64,000 nt of DNA from Limonium bicolor (GCA_023374045.1 CM041780.1:90919627-90983626); one strand, 5' to 3'. Numbered from the stretch's first letter, positions 1-11,889 are shown. Notes: generated by a model from the sequence alone, not told the origin. Program-made: numbers and translations.

Positions 1-1
1 T

Positions 2-1253
2 GCTGCTAAGAGACCCTTTGTTCCTCCAGAAGATCTACTAAAGAATAAATCACAACTTGGGTGGAAAGGATCAGCTGCCACTAGTGCATTTCGTCCTGCT
101 GAACCTCGAAAAATTGAGCTGCAGACAGGCTCTGATAAGAAGGGCCCCTTTCGTGAATCAGTGGCCCCTAAACAAGTTCACCCTGTTTTAGATATTGACC
201 TAAATGTAACTGATGAGCAGATGTCGCTGGATATTGATTGTCAAAATTCAACACAGGAGGTTAACAGGAAGACTGATGGTAAGAATTGCAAATGGAATGG
301 TAAATTTCAGGACTTCTCTCTCCATTCCCCTGCGGGTTTTGAACTTGATTTAAATAGAGAAGATGATGCTCTAGAGGCAGGGCAACCATCAATCAATCAG
401 AGTGAGAAATTCCTGGCTGTTGAACTTTCTCGTGAGTCAAGCATTAAAAGAGACTTTGATCTGAATGATGGTCCATCTATGGATGAAACAACTTTGGAGC
501 CATTGGCACACAGCCACTTCAATTTTACCAAAATTCCTCCACAGAACTCATTTGGTCCAAGAATGAGCAGCCCTGTGGTGGGAAATATATCGCAGTGGTG
601 TTCTCCAGGAGGTATATGTTCAGGACTCACAACCCCTTCAACACTACCTGATAGTAGAGGAGAACCTTTTCCGTTATCTGGGGTCGGGGGCTCTCAAAGA
701 ATGCTTAGTGTTCCCACTGGACCTACATCAGTCAATCCTGATTTGTACCAGGGACCGATGCTACCCTCTTCACCCGCTATGTCTTTTGGGACAACTGCTT
801 TCCAGTATCCAGTTTTTCCGTTTGGAAGCAGTTTTCAGTTGTCCACATCTTTCTTGCCTGGGGGATCTGGTGCCTTTGTGGACCCCTCATCTGGTGCTCG
901 GTATTGTGCCCGGCCATCCCAGCACAGTTTGTGGGTACGAGTGGTGCATTTTCGTCTCAGTTTGCTCTCCCTGTGTTGCTAATGTTCCAAATGTTAGTAC
1001 TAGCACTAGTCTTGTTGACAGCTCTGGGAAATGGAGTAGGCAGGCCTTGGATCTAAACTTTGGTCCTGGAGGTGGAGATACTGAAAGGAGGGATGTGGTG
1101 TCTCACATGACATCAAGGCAGCTACTTCCTCAAGTCCTAACAGAGGAACAGGCAAGGGTATATCAAGCCGCTGGAGGCAGTTCAAAGAGGAAGGAACCTG
1201 AAGGAGGTGGGGAAACAGAGAAACTGAATTTCAAGCAGCAATTATGGCAGTGA
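2..1253 (+). CDS. SUO: SUO-like BAH/TFIIS-domain protein, C-terminal part, with two frameshifts
   Basis: The 5' end lies outside the window; the frame is open from base 2. The translation carries repeated DLN-type motifs (DIDLNV, LDLNRED, FDLNDG, LDLNFGPGGGDTERRD) and ends in KRKEPEGG...FKQQLWQ. This matches the C-terminus of the plant SUO family (Arabidopsis At3g48050/48060), nuclear proteins with an N-terminal BAH and TFIIS-N domain, reported for SUO to act in miRNA-mediated translational repression; those domains would lie upstream. The frame runs from base 2 to about 905, shifts for about 70 bases (PAIPAQFVGTSGAFSSQFAL), then shifts again near 976 and continues (VANVPNVSTSTS) to TGA at 1251-1253. 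All three segments are family-like, so the breaks are two small indels in an otherwise intact gene: consensus errors or a very recent loss. Family assignment is from recall of conserved motifs. Confidence 0.8.
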
Positions 1254-3230
1254 GCAATTCGTAGTGGAACCTTGGGGTGAATGCCCAATCTTGAGTAAGT
1301 AGCTAGACCTTTTGTTTGTTAGAAACTTGATGTTAAATAAGATTCTACTGTGAGGTATGGGTGCGTCGATTTGGAAAGCCAATATTTGCTCTCTTGCTGG
1401 TAGAACCGAAGTTAGGCTGTATATTCAAATTCATCTGCATCTGTTTCTTGTCTTACCTTTGTTTACAAACATTCACTACGTATTCTTGATTTCATTTTTG
1501 TGCTGGATGCGACAGTAGATTGTAGAGGTCCCTCCAAATCTGTAGGTTCCCTCACTTGTCTTATGCTATCTCTAAATTGTTGTTACCTGTTAGCTATATG
1601 TCTCTAGATTGTGCCTTTAGTTTAGAATAATGTGGGTTTGTTTTTTTCCTGTTATAAAAAAACACTTCTCATTTGTTTGTGGTTGCAGGTGGTTGTGGGA
1701 ACCCCCTCATCTCTCCTTTTGGTGATGCGTGGTGTGGCCAAGTTGCACTCCTAGAGAAGCTGCTAGCGTCTTCAAACACTTGTTTTGATTTCTGACGGAT
1801 AACTGCACATATCAGGTTCCTTCTGTAGATAATTCGACTGTGGGAAGCATAATCTTTCTTATCCAAGAGGCTCACCTATTTGTCTGTCATGCCTTTTTTC
1901 AGCTTTTCTTTCCCAGGTGTATGAGTTAACTGTAGACCTTGTTTTTCCGTGCTTTTTTTTTTTTCTTCCTCTACCTCCTCTTTCTTTGCCTTTATGTATC
2001 TCTATCTTTGACATTGCATAATGTTGAAGTGGCTTCCAAATTTTGCTGCTTCCTGCTCCTTGTATGTATTGTTGACATTGAAAAGAAAACTAGTAGAAAT
2101 GTTATTCATCACTCATTTTTTTGTTGCTATTCTTTCATACTCTGGTGTAGTGGAGTGTGAGCACTTTTCTTTCTTCAATACCATGTTCACTTTTCTTCTT
2201 TAAAAAAAGCTGGCTTGGTCTCTTGACTGTGGAGGATTATTCTAAATTGAGAAATAAAGGAAATCATTTTTCCTTGCTTGACATCTTATTTGCGACCACT
2301 GCCGCTGTTGCTCAATAATGGGACCAACATTTTGGAATCACATACATAGATAAAAGATATACATCACGGAGGCTTAAAAATTCTGTTTGGGTGGCTGAGC
2401 TGATGCTTCCTTTTCCAGTTCTGCATGGCTGGTAAGTGCTTTTTTTTTTTTTTTTATGAATCAATAACCCGAGCTGTGGATTTCGGTTGTTTGTGACTGA
2501 AACTAAATGTATTGTCATTGTAAGTATTTGTTAAATCTATGATCAGGTGTTTGGCGGTTATGCTATGTCTATCTGCATGGTAGTTTGTGGATGACAAGGT
2601 CTGGTGTCTGGTCTGTGCTGTTGTGCCGTTTCAGCCTTTCATGTTACCTACCAATGTTTCAGTCGTAGCTTTGCTTTTCCAGTTTCTGTTGCCAGCTTGA
2701 TTCTGTTCGCCCAGCGAACCATATATTAGATGACAGAATATCTATATAGCCCCTGCTTCAACAAACTCGCTGTAACTCCCCTATCTTACTTGATCCTGGA
2801 AGTCAAAATGGAGTTTACAACCATGGGATAATTTTATTTATATGTGAAGCTCTTTTGGATGACATTCACACATCATAAAAAGCCTCTTAAGATTGGAACT
2901 TAGATGCTACTTTGTAAATCTCTTTGAAAGGTAGGTTGAGTCGAAGGGGTCTTCTTTTCATGTGCTGAAGTTGGCAATGCGAGTTGGAAAGGTGGGTTGC
3001 TTACATGTTTCATTCCAGGAGAAGCGTTCAAATGTCCTTATTTTTCTGAACTCAGCATTTGAAGTTGATTCACGAGTGGAGGGCACCCACACTAGTCTTG
3101 TATTGGGAAAAATATCTACCGTCACTTTTGTATTATCCTGATGGATATGCCAATCTGTTCTTGCATTATTGATCAAGTCGGACTCGTTCTTGTAACTAAT
3201 CTTACTTTTTAGCAGAACATTCATTCCACG
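1254..3230 (+). other. 3' UTR and downstream flank of the SUO-like gene
   Basis: T-rich non-coding sequence follows the stop codon. A pyrimidine tract with an acceptor-like TTGCAG near 1680 suggests an intron in a long 3' UTR. No coding region on either strand resembles a known family. The transcript end cannot be fixed from sequence alone. Confidence 0.4.
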
Positions 3231-4783
3231 CATTTGTGGCCATGTTGTGTTGTTTTCTGCTCACCCAGTTGAGTTATTCCCTTATAAAAGATAATATGAA
3301 ATGGTAGGGGGGGATGTTAAGATACATCGTCAGTCCGTTGAATCTGTCCTTCCAATGCAACTCAACTGAAATCCATGTCACTTTGAACCTCTTCGAGACC
3401 CTCCTCAATTCTCTTCTCACCCACACTCCTGATGGACGGACCTGTCCGGAGAATGCTTCTGTTGTTTGGTTCCCCTTTTCCTGAAAATCACTGCTTGCAT
3501 CTGATATCGGTGTTTCTAACGACTTTGAAGACACTTCTTGGTTATGTATTGTGTTTTGCTATACATTGCCCTTTCCTCGGGCTTTTTATCATTTGAACTG
3601 CAGGTGCCTGGACTATGTTAACCAGAAGTGTGCAATTCTTTTACTCTTTTGGAAAAAAGCATTGTTATATACTGAAAAGGCGACAGAACGGTAAAGGATT
3701 TTAGGCCCCGTTCTTCATGGCTTTACAACATTAATCGCACTTTTTACTTTTTGCTTGCCACATGTCAGTTGATATTTGTTAAATTTTAACCCATGCAGAT
3801 GTGTCAAGTTACAATAGTTAACTAGGGGAGATTAATAAGACAGGCGCACGGCCCCTTAGAGAGTTGTCTGTTTTAACCCGCAGGCGCAGCTACTGCTATG
3901 CGGATCACAAACTCGAGAAGCAGCGGAATTTTTCAATCGAGTACGCTTTCCTCGACTTTGATGGTGAAATAATAGCGCGAGCAAGTACAAGATCAGGAAT
4001 CATGGTAGAATATTAGGATGGAGAAAAAGAGAGGGTTGCTGTCACAGGGGGTGAAATTTCAAGCGCTTGATCTTGAGATTTACTCGTAGCTTGCATCACC
4101 TTTTCATTGCTTTTTGACCTAAAGTTCAAACTAATTATGAGAACCAATTAGATCAGGCAAATGACCCAAAATAAGGATTTGGGTTGGCTGAGACGGTTTT
4201 GGTTAATCAATGATCTTGACATTTAATTTGACCAAATTATAAGACATAAATTCGGCTATAGAAAAGGATATTAAAACGTATCTAAATTTTAAATTTTGTC
4301 GTCCTAAATACCGATCTCAACTTTAGCAAATAATTAATGAATGGATTTGAACTCTTTTCAAAAAGTACTTGGATCAACTTTTTGGTCTGAACATTTAGGC
4401 CAGTGTTTTTTTCGGCTTTATTATTAAGCTTTTACCAGCACTTTTTTGCTTGACTTGGCTATTCGTCCCCCCATAAGCTCACATATGGTTCTATGATAAA
4501 TGTGGGTTACCTTGTGTTTGGATAAATCTTCCCACTTACGGAGGTCAAAAGATGTATATTTCCTTCAACAGTACATATCCCAACCCGATATCGATAATCA
4601 GTTAGGAGAACATAGAGCTTGTTCCACCTTCTAATATGGCTTCATGTAACATGTCAATGCATTATTAGTCTAATTAAAAGTAATAGAAGAAAATAAGTGA
4701 ACAGAAAAAAAAAAGAACAACACAGGCACGCACACAAGAGGAAGAAGGAGAAGGAGGATAGAGAAAAAAAATATTTTTTTTCA
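3231..4783. other. intergenic DNA, no recognisable gene
   Basis: AT-rich DNA with only short chance frames. Around 3702-3860 a GGCCCCGTTC block faces a GCACGGCCCC block, weakly suggesting an old hAT-like MITE; the match is too poor to call. Nothing else is recognised. Confidence 0.4.
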
Positions 4784-5846
4784 AAATGTTATAACCCATA
4801 AAATATAAGTGCAAAAAATAAAAACATTATATCATTGTTCATCATTTTTGTGCTCTTCAAAACAAGATGCATCATGGATATGTTTTGGTAAACTTAAAAT
4901 TTTATGTTTTTATAAGGAGTATATATTACGTATTTTTTAAAATGAATCTTATTTATTAACAAAATGAATCTTCTTTAACAATAAAATGAACCTTATTCAT
5001 TAAGAAAATGAATCTTATCCCAAACTCTAAAAAACCACCCTAGGAAAGTTAAAAACGTCGAAGACATTTGTATGGTTTGTAGTGCAGGGTTTAGGGTTCA
5101 CTTTCAATGAATGAAAGGTTCATACTGTTCTCGCATAAGTTTGTGGTAGGATTAACTTTTACTAGTATTAAACAAAATATTCATCTTTCTTAAACTTTTG
5201 ATTCACCTTTAAAAAAACCTTTGATTCATTTTTCTTAAACCTCTGATTCACTTTTCTTAAACCGCTTATTCACTTTTGTTAAACAATCTCGATTTACGAG
5301 AATCATTTTTCTTAAATCACTTATTCACTTTTCTTAAACGCATGATTAACTTTATAAAAACCTCTGATTCACATTTCTTAAACCTCTTAATCACTTTAGT
5401 TAAACAATCTACGCTTACGAGATTCACTTTTCTTATTACTATGATTCACTTTGTAACAACTTGTGATTCACTTTTTAACAACCTTTTTATTCACTTTTCT
5501 AAAACCTTTGACTCACACTAGTCAAACAATCATAATCACTTTAGTTAAACAATCTCTGTTTATGAGATTCACTTTTTTAAAAAACTCTTATTCACTTTTA
5601 CGTAGGCAACTCTTTGATTCACTTTTTAACAACCTTCGATTCACTTTTTAACAACCTTTGATTCACTTTTCCTAAACTTCAGATTCACAATGAATTTCAA
5701 AAAATATGTACATACAAAAAATAAAAAAATAAAAATTTATCAAAACATATTCATGTTTGATCTTATTTCGAAGAGTTCGAATTATGATGAACAATGGTAT
5801 ACAATTTATGTTATTTGGACTTATATATAATAAAATATAACATTTT
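4784..5846. mobile_element. foldback-like element with long degenerate inverted arms
   Basis: The segment at 4784-4913 is similar to the reverse complement of 5715-5846: both contain AAAATGTTAT, ATTGTTCATCAT, CTCTTC and ATATGTTTTG in the same order. Inside the arms, AAAATGAATCTT motifs at 4936-5020 are the reverse complement of the GATTCA(C/T)TTT motifs that fill 5165-5690. The whole unit is therefore roughly palindromic around a short centre, as in foldback or MULE-type non-autonomous elements. No transposase is present and the exact termini and target duplication were not identified. Confidence 0.5.
5165..5690 (+). repeat. degenerate array of GATTCACTTTT(n)TTAAAC units
   Basis: About twenty imperfect copies of a motif near GATTCACTTTTCTTAAAC, spaced mostly 18-35 bases, sometimes alternating with TTTACGAGATTCAC or TTAACAACCTTTGATTCAC. 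Frames across the array only reflect the repeat and are not genes. The motif also occurs inverted at 4936-5020. Confidence 0.75.
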
Positions 5847-5978
5847 AAAGTTTTACAAAATAATAAACCATAAAAAGACAAAATAGATGCCACCTTACAA
5901 GGTGGCACCACCTCCAACTACGAATTCGTGATCGATAATAGGGATAGCATTCGAGGTATTCAATGCTTCCCAAGGGCA

Positions 5979-6599
5979 TTAAGGGCGAGCTGCTGCAATG
6001 CTGTTCCTTTGATCTGAGAACTTAATTGCACCTAAAGTGTTAATCACATGTACTTGGTGAATAACTTTAGTAGAAACACCAATGGTTCCTTTATAGTGAA
6101 ACAATGAGGGACGTAAACTGGAAAGCATTGTGTTGTCTTCTAAACAAAGAGATTCACATTGGCCTTGATAAGGAACACCAGCCGCATGAGCTTGCAACCT
6201 TGGCGACATAAAGAGGGTTCGCGGTGTAAGCGGTTGAAAGAGCCATCTCCTCAAAATCTAGGTTGAAATCGGCCGGCAAACTTGGCGAATTCTCCTTATT
6301 ATCGTCCCAGGACATGCCATGATGTCCATGTTGCCCTCGAAATCAACCTTCATCGTCGCAACACTTATCCACGATAAAGGATTCGTCACGTTCCTTATGA
6401 AGATTGTTGCTGTTCCAGCTTGGAAGAGAAGATTGGTGCCCCGAAGATAGAAAGACAATCTGAGGGTAGATGTGTCAAGTTGTCTAACTTTATCATTTTT
6501 TATGTACAACTTATGACCGAACGACTTATCAAATAGGCTTGGAAAATCGGCACATATGGGCTGGCCACTTTTGGAACCAAAATTCAATGATTCACTCAC
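5979..6599 (-). pseudogene. unrecognised minus-strand reading frame interrupted by one stop
   Basis: On the minus strand, 6599-6261 and 6254-5979 are in the same frame and separated by a single TAG (6260-6258), giving about 205 codons with one stop. The first part contains FGHKLYIKNDKVRQLDTSTL and FIRNVTNPLSWISVATMKVD; the second contains LRPSLFHYKGTIGVSTKVIH. I do not recognise the family and see no signal peptide or membrane segment. It sits next to a mariner transposase remnant on the other strand, so it may be part of a decayed element or an old gene fragment. Chance openness is also possible. Confidence 0.3.
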
Positions 6600-6720
6600 T
6601 CATTTTTTAAAGGTCGGCAGTGAACGGGGCCTCAATAAATCAAATTGTCACCCTTATATGATGGAAATAAAGTTGACCCAAAGAGTCCTTACGGTAGTTT
6701 TAAATATCCACCCTCTTAGA

Positions 6721-7093
6721 GCAACTATGGATATAGAGAAGTGTTATTTGCAGTCAATATTTTATTCTCTCGATTTAAATGTTCTTGATCTTGTTTTTTT
6801 TTAGGGCGGTTCAATCATTTTAGTAGAAGAAACGTGCAACAACAATTGCAAAGCTTGTTTATGTAGTTCAAAAAGCTTTTGATGATTATCCAGCTCATCT
6901 ATTTAACCGTGTATTCTTAACACTTCAGTGCTGCATGAAGGATACCATAAAATCATGTGGAGATAACCGATACAAAACTCCTCACCTTAAAAAATGACAG
7001 TTTGAAAGGCAAGGTCGTCTACCAACACAAATTTCTTGTGAATTTATGTTAGTGCAGACTACTAGGGAATTGTTAGCAGGACAAGTTTTTTGA
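6721..7093 (+). pseudogene. plant mariner-like transposase, C-terminal remnant
   Basis: The frame at 6721-6804 contains LDLNVLDLVFF, matching the SPDLNVLDLGFF block around the last catalytic Asp of plant Tc1/mariner (MLE) transposases. After a frameshift at an 8-T run it continues as RAVQSF, then LVYVVQKAFDDYPAHLFNRV, LTLQCCMKDTIK, NRYKTPHLKK and FERQGRLPTQISCE, the usual C-terminal order in this family, ending at TGA 7091-7093. Two adjacent in-frame stops after AVQSF and one after HLKK show it is dead. The N-terminal DNA-binding part and first catalytic residues are not found. Confidence 0.75.
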
Positions 7094-7114
7094 ACTACAT
7101 GGCGCAAAATGTAA

Positions 7115-8103
7115 TTACACATTACATTTTTTGCATGAAAATGTTGGTATTAAAATCTTTAAATGTTGATGCCCCATGCACCCATCATCTTTATCTACTT
7201 GTTTTGATATTACTTCATCTGCTTGCTCTAATGTTACTTCATCTACTTGCTTTGGTTCCTCGGCTTTAACTTCATGTTTTGATGATGAAGAACTATCTTT
7301 CTTGTCAACAAACTTATCTTGGAATTTTAAATATGATTCCATCAAATGATTCCCTACAAGTTACAAAGTGTGTGTACAATACGTAACTAAATTAGTATGT
7401 GTAGAATAAATAAATTAATATGTGACACCATATCACAAAATAAAATTATTAACTAGTAAAAATTGATTATAATTGAGAATCCCATAATTAAGGAATTTTC
7501 ACCATTTCTCAATTATTCAAGCAGTTAATAATATCAAATTAACAGCAATAAAAAGTGAATTATACTTTACTAACAAAATTGATTATAATCCACAATCCTA
7601 AAATTAAGGGTTTTCAACCTTCCTCAAATAATTCATTTTTTTAATTAGCTCAGGTTAATAGCAATAAAAAGTGAATTATACATTGCTAACAAATTGATTA
7701 TAACTCACAATCCTAAAATTAAGGGTTTTCAACCTTCCTCAAATAATTCAATCATTTAATTAGTTCAGGTTAACAGCAATAAAAAGTGTATATATGCAAA
7801 TCATGTTTACAAAATTGGGAAGGATTGTATTTATAAGGAGTGAGAATATGAGTATGCCGAAATAAAACAAGAAAAAAAAGAAGATAAGCATATACCTGCA
7901 ACGTCATGCAATGAAAACGTCATATATTTCAACTTTGCCAAATTTGTCATGTTTCACCTTTGCCATACTTTCCTCAACTTCATCAATGTCTTGAAAAATT
8001 CTTTCAAAAATCAAATGAATGTCTGTATTGAATCTCTCATATTCTTCATCATTGATTCCAGGTTTGTAGGCTTTTCACTATCTCTTATCTCGGTTGAATC
8101 CAT
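7115..8103 (-). other. possible decayed two-exon minus-strand transcript, unknown
   Basis: From ATG at 8103 the minus strand encodes about 31 residues (MDSTEIRDSEKPTNLESMMK...) and, after a frame change, a charged stretch (DIDEVEESMAKVKHDKFG) likely to form coiled coil. A second minus-strand block at 7345-7115 encodes a Glu/Lys-rich segment with repeated QVDEV/QADEV. The AT-rich DNA between them contains direct repeats of a block near CAATAAAAAGTGAATTATAC and AATTAAGGGTTTTCAACCTT. No family is recognised. Confidence 0.2.
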
Positions 8104-8510
8104 ATTGTCTTCACCATTTTTGGGTTTAAAATTAACCAGTGATTGTGAACAACATAAAAGGATAGTGATGGTTACTCAGTGGAGGTGTAGAAGGTAATAG
8201 AAAATGGAAATGTAACTGCAGAGAATGAAAAAAGTGATGGTCTCTACATACGTGCATAGTGAGAGAAATAGAAGAGCAGAGGACAACAATTTTTATTTTA
8301 CTTATTGTCTATCCTCACGTAAAAGAAGTTTCCTTTTTGTAAAAGTTGTATATTTAGCATTAATATAAATCCTTGAAAACTGATTTTTAATAGGAGTATT
8401 ACAAGAACAATCAAGATATACAATAAAAGAACGTCATTTATTTTTGAACATATTTTTTGCTATTGAAACGTCATTTAAATTGAGCAGGAGCGAGTAACAT
8501 GTAATAGCAT
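8104..8510. other. non-coding, nothing recognised
   Basis: AT-rich DNA without a credible frame, repeat or RNA signal. It ends where an LTR-like sequence appears to begin. Confidence 0.4.
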
Positions 8511-8990
8511 TGTTGGTATGGTGTAATTAGTCACACCTTAATCATATTATTGAAAGTACTAATCACATTTCCCTCTCATGATCGCATGTACCTGGGTGAC
8601 AAGCTAACAACCAGGGCACAAAAATCCTGACCGGCAGACACTGAATCTAGGAAGCCGGCTTCTCCAGACATCGAAGTCGGGTGCCATTAGTGGAAGCCCT
8701 AATCGGCCCCTTCGCCACGAAGGAAACACTCATGACCAAGTATTCGGTTCTCTGACGCCCTGTCTAATTAGTCTCATCGGATAACCTGTCATTACCACTT
8801 TAGGCATCCATGCAAACCAACTTGCACGCCACTCTGACATGCCATTATTGCCTGAAGAACAAGTGTCCTTTCCACAATTAAGGATGGGTGGCCAAGTAGA
8901 TCAAGGAAGTTTCATCCTTGACAGAGAAACCTATATAGGGTGACGTCAGCCCTATCTCGTGGCATGCCCTATGTCATCAGCCCGGCTAGC
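8511..8990 (+). mobile_element. element H: 5' LTR, first part
   Basis: Sequence from TGTTGGTATGG onward has the look of a Ty3/gypsy LTR: GC-richer than its surroundings, with a TATA-like CTATATAGGG at about 8931-8940. It stops at 8990 where minus-strand element G begins. The continuation is inferred at about 11641-11791, followed by a decayed PBS and gag. The left boundary is inferred from the TG start only. Confidence 0.4.
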
Positions 8991-11276
8991 TGTAACACCC
9001 CGGATTTTCTAACCTTTTATTTGGTCAATTTTTTCCAATTCAAGTTTAATATTATTAAGCAGCGGAATCGAAACCTAAACCCGGGGCATTATTGCCACAC
9101 TCGCAACTAACCGAGTGCTAAGGCCTAAATAATTAACTCACTAACGACCTTATTATTAATAAAGTAAATACAACACCTATTAAAATAATTTCTTACAAAT
9201 GTAGAATTATCAAGCCAAAAATAAAATTCAACTATAAATAATTAGACTATGTGGAGTCGCCTTCCCAAACCCCAAGGACTTCATCAGTACCTGTGGCAGA
9301 AATCCAAAAAACATAGAAAGGGCCACCGTAAAGTCAGAAAAACTGAGTAAGCTACCACTTCACCACGTAAAAATCATTTTCTCTTTAGAAATCATTTTTA
9401 ACAATATAACACACAACATACAACACATTTCAACAATATTACACACAACAACAAAATATCAGTAAGGTAGAATACTCCATGATTTCTTATTAACTCAATA
9501 ATATAGTTGTCAATTTATTTAATTATCTTCCTTGTCCCAACGCGCAGCCAGGCAAAACAACTTTACTTTCTCTTTAGGTACCACCACACAGCTGTAACCC
9601 GGACCCCAACACGCAGCCGGGAATCCAACCAAGCCACTAAATCCTTAAGTGTGCACACCCCCAATAGTTCAAAGGACTAAGGAGTAGATCTAGGGCTAAC
9701 TGTGTCCTAGTGCGGCCCACAGTATCTCAAGCTTATGCGTCCTAATGCGGCCCGCATTTATCATCTCATTCATGTGTCCTAATGCGGCCCACATGCACCA
9801 TGGTTTTCTCCTCTTAAAATTATTTTATTCATTATTATTCTTTACCATATAATCTCATCAAAATCCACATATTTCACCATAAATAAATAATGATATCATA
9901 CTTATTGAATAATAATCAATTTTCACAAAATCATTTCGTAACGATTTCACAACAATATCAGTTGATCTCATAAATAAACTCATAACAATTTTCCATCAAT
10001 CTCTTTTAAAAAATATTTAATTAACCACTGATATCCATTACAAAATAAATCACTCACATAAGAAAATGAAATTATCACTAACACTTAACACTTCAATCTT
10101 AAACAATATCACACACAAAAATTCACATCCACGTGAAATTCATTATTATAAATATAATAAAAATTAGTGAACGTAGTAACTTACCTCAAAAAGAACACTA
10201 TCATTTGTACCCACCAAACATATAATTAGCCACTACTCTTCGTTACACATTTTGGCACCGATTGTGACATCATCATGAAAGAAACAACTCTAGCTGCTGC
10301 TACATGCTACCGTTATTCATATTAGGCCGCCCAAGATAGAAAAAGAAAACTAATTGATCCCTTTTTCATCTTTTCCTTTTCTGTGTGGTGAGAAGATAGA
10401 TTTTTTCTTTTTGAATCTATGATATAGAGAAAGGAGGCGCGACATAGAAGGAATTTATTTTTTCTAGTCTAGATGAGAGAGAGGTATTCGAGTATAGAGG
10501 ATGGGCGGATAAAATGGAACATCAAATGAGCGTATATATAGGAGGCCGAGGGAACTGAAGAGCGAGGAATATAAACTATTTAATTAATACAGAAAGTAAT
10601 TATTCAATCAATAAAGAATATTAAACCTTTAATGAATAGAAAATTAGAAGTTAGGAAATGTGAAGAGGTAAAGATGATTTATAAATGGAGTTGAAATATG
10701 GAAAGTTTAAATTGATTAACTAAATAAAATCAGAAAATACCAAAAGGTGTAACCGACATATACTAAAACTAACTTATTTAGTGTATGTAATCAAAACTAT
10801 AATTATTTAATAAGTATAAATCAAATAAGTACACTAAAATAATACGAAATACACATGGATCACATTATTACATCGAAACCATAACCAGCGTATTTTGAAT
10901 CGGGTTATTTATTAAAACGAATCATTTTTATTAAATACTATATAACATGCTCGTAAATCATAGTATAATCCTCAAAACTACTTATTATGCTTGCGAACTA
11001 ATATACTACTAAACTATAAATAGATGTACTTTGAATCAACAATATTATTTGAATCATATCCTTATTATTATTACTCCACTTGTAATTATTAAAATTAAGT
11101 TAGCTAGAGAAATACAAGGATAATTAATACGAAGATAAAAATCACCATTACCATAGTTTAAAACATATTATTATCAAACGCATTGTCTTTATTAAATATT
11201 GTATAATATACTGGCAAACTAATACTATACTCGTGAACTAGAAAATAAATTATATTTAAAATTTAGGGGTATTTCA
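8991..11276 (-). mobile_element. element G: 3' LTR, minus orientation
   Basis: The segment starts TGTAACACCCC and ends GGGGTATTTCA, so on the minus strand it runs TGAAATACCCC...GGGGTGTTACA, the same LTR ends as elements B, C and D. Immediately to the right, read on the minus strand, lie a polypurine tract and a CTTCG stem-loop, which make this a 3' LTR. Length is 2286 bp. It is AT-rich and non-coding. The 5-base flank before it is CTAGC, but the partner duplication was not found. Confidence 0.75.
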
Positions 11277-11313
11277 TTATTCCCCCTTAAAATAAAGCTT
11301 CGTCCCCGAAGCT
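11277..11313 (-). promoter_or_regulatory. element G: PPT with adjacent stem-loop
   Basis: On the minus strand, AGCTTCG-GGGA-CGAAGCT (11313-11296) forms a 7-bp hairpin directly before TTTATTTTAAGGGGGAATAA, the plus-strand priming tract next to the LTR. The same arrangement occurs in B and D with different but still paired bases. Confidence 0.7.
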
Positions 11314-11640
11314 CGATCTCTCCCCACTAACCAATGGTCCTATTAAGAAATTTGTCAATTATAGCTAATTTACACTAAGGTTTATATCATATTGCTAACC
11401 ATAATAAATTTGGTTATTGCACTAGCGAGTGAGCGAAAAGTCAGGAGACGTACCAACTCCTTCATCCTTTTCCTTATAAAAAAAAACAATACCATATTTA
11501 TGGAACACGGTCAATGGAGACACAGTACCGAACTCCCAAACTCTCCCCTGTCCCTTCATTTGTACTCACTCGATTCTACTAAGAACCTCTATCGAAACCC
11601 CCCGTGACTAGGTCATTTACGATCTAACCACACAAATCAT
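11314..11640 (-). mobile_element. element G: short internal remainder
   Basis: Sequence inside the G LTR with no gag-pol motif in any frame. The 5' part and 5' LTR of G are missing, so G is truncated. The right boundary is approximate. Confidence 0.35.
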
Positions 11641-11810
11641 GTTGTCATCTTCCTTATTCGTTACTGCACTCAAAAGACTATCATAGAAGAAAGTGACCTT
11701 AATCATAAACATGTAGGTTACACTCTAACCTGTAGATTACCAACACCTAAAAGAGATAGTCTAAGCATACAACACTGATTATACTCTCACATTTGGAGTC
11801 ATCTATGGGA
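11641..11810 (+). mobile_element. element H: 5' LTR end and decayed PBS
   Basis: The sequence runs to ...ATACTCTCACA (11791) and then TTTGGAGTCATCTATGGGA (11792-11810). This corresponds to the TTTGGCGCCGTCTGTGGGA primer-binding block of many plant Ty3/gypsy elements, with several C/G-to-T/A type changes. A gag remnant follows, supporting the call. Confidence 0.5.
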
Positions 11811-11889
11811 AACTTCTCACCTTCACTTCAAAGCCCCTATTCATCCTACCCCCCACCCAAAATAGCTCAAATGTCACCACTTTAAGGTC

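Noticed and set aside
3674..3870. hAT-like MITE with GGCCCCGTTC/GCACGGCCCC ends
   Set aside because: End similarity is too weak and no 8-bp target duplication was found.
5165..5690. CRISPR-like regularly spaced repeats
   Set aside because: Plant nuclear context, degenerate repeats, no unique spacers of constant length and no cas genes.
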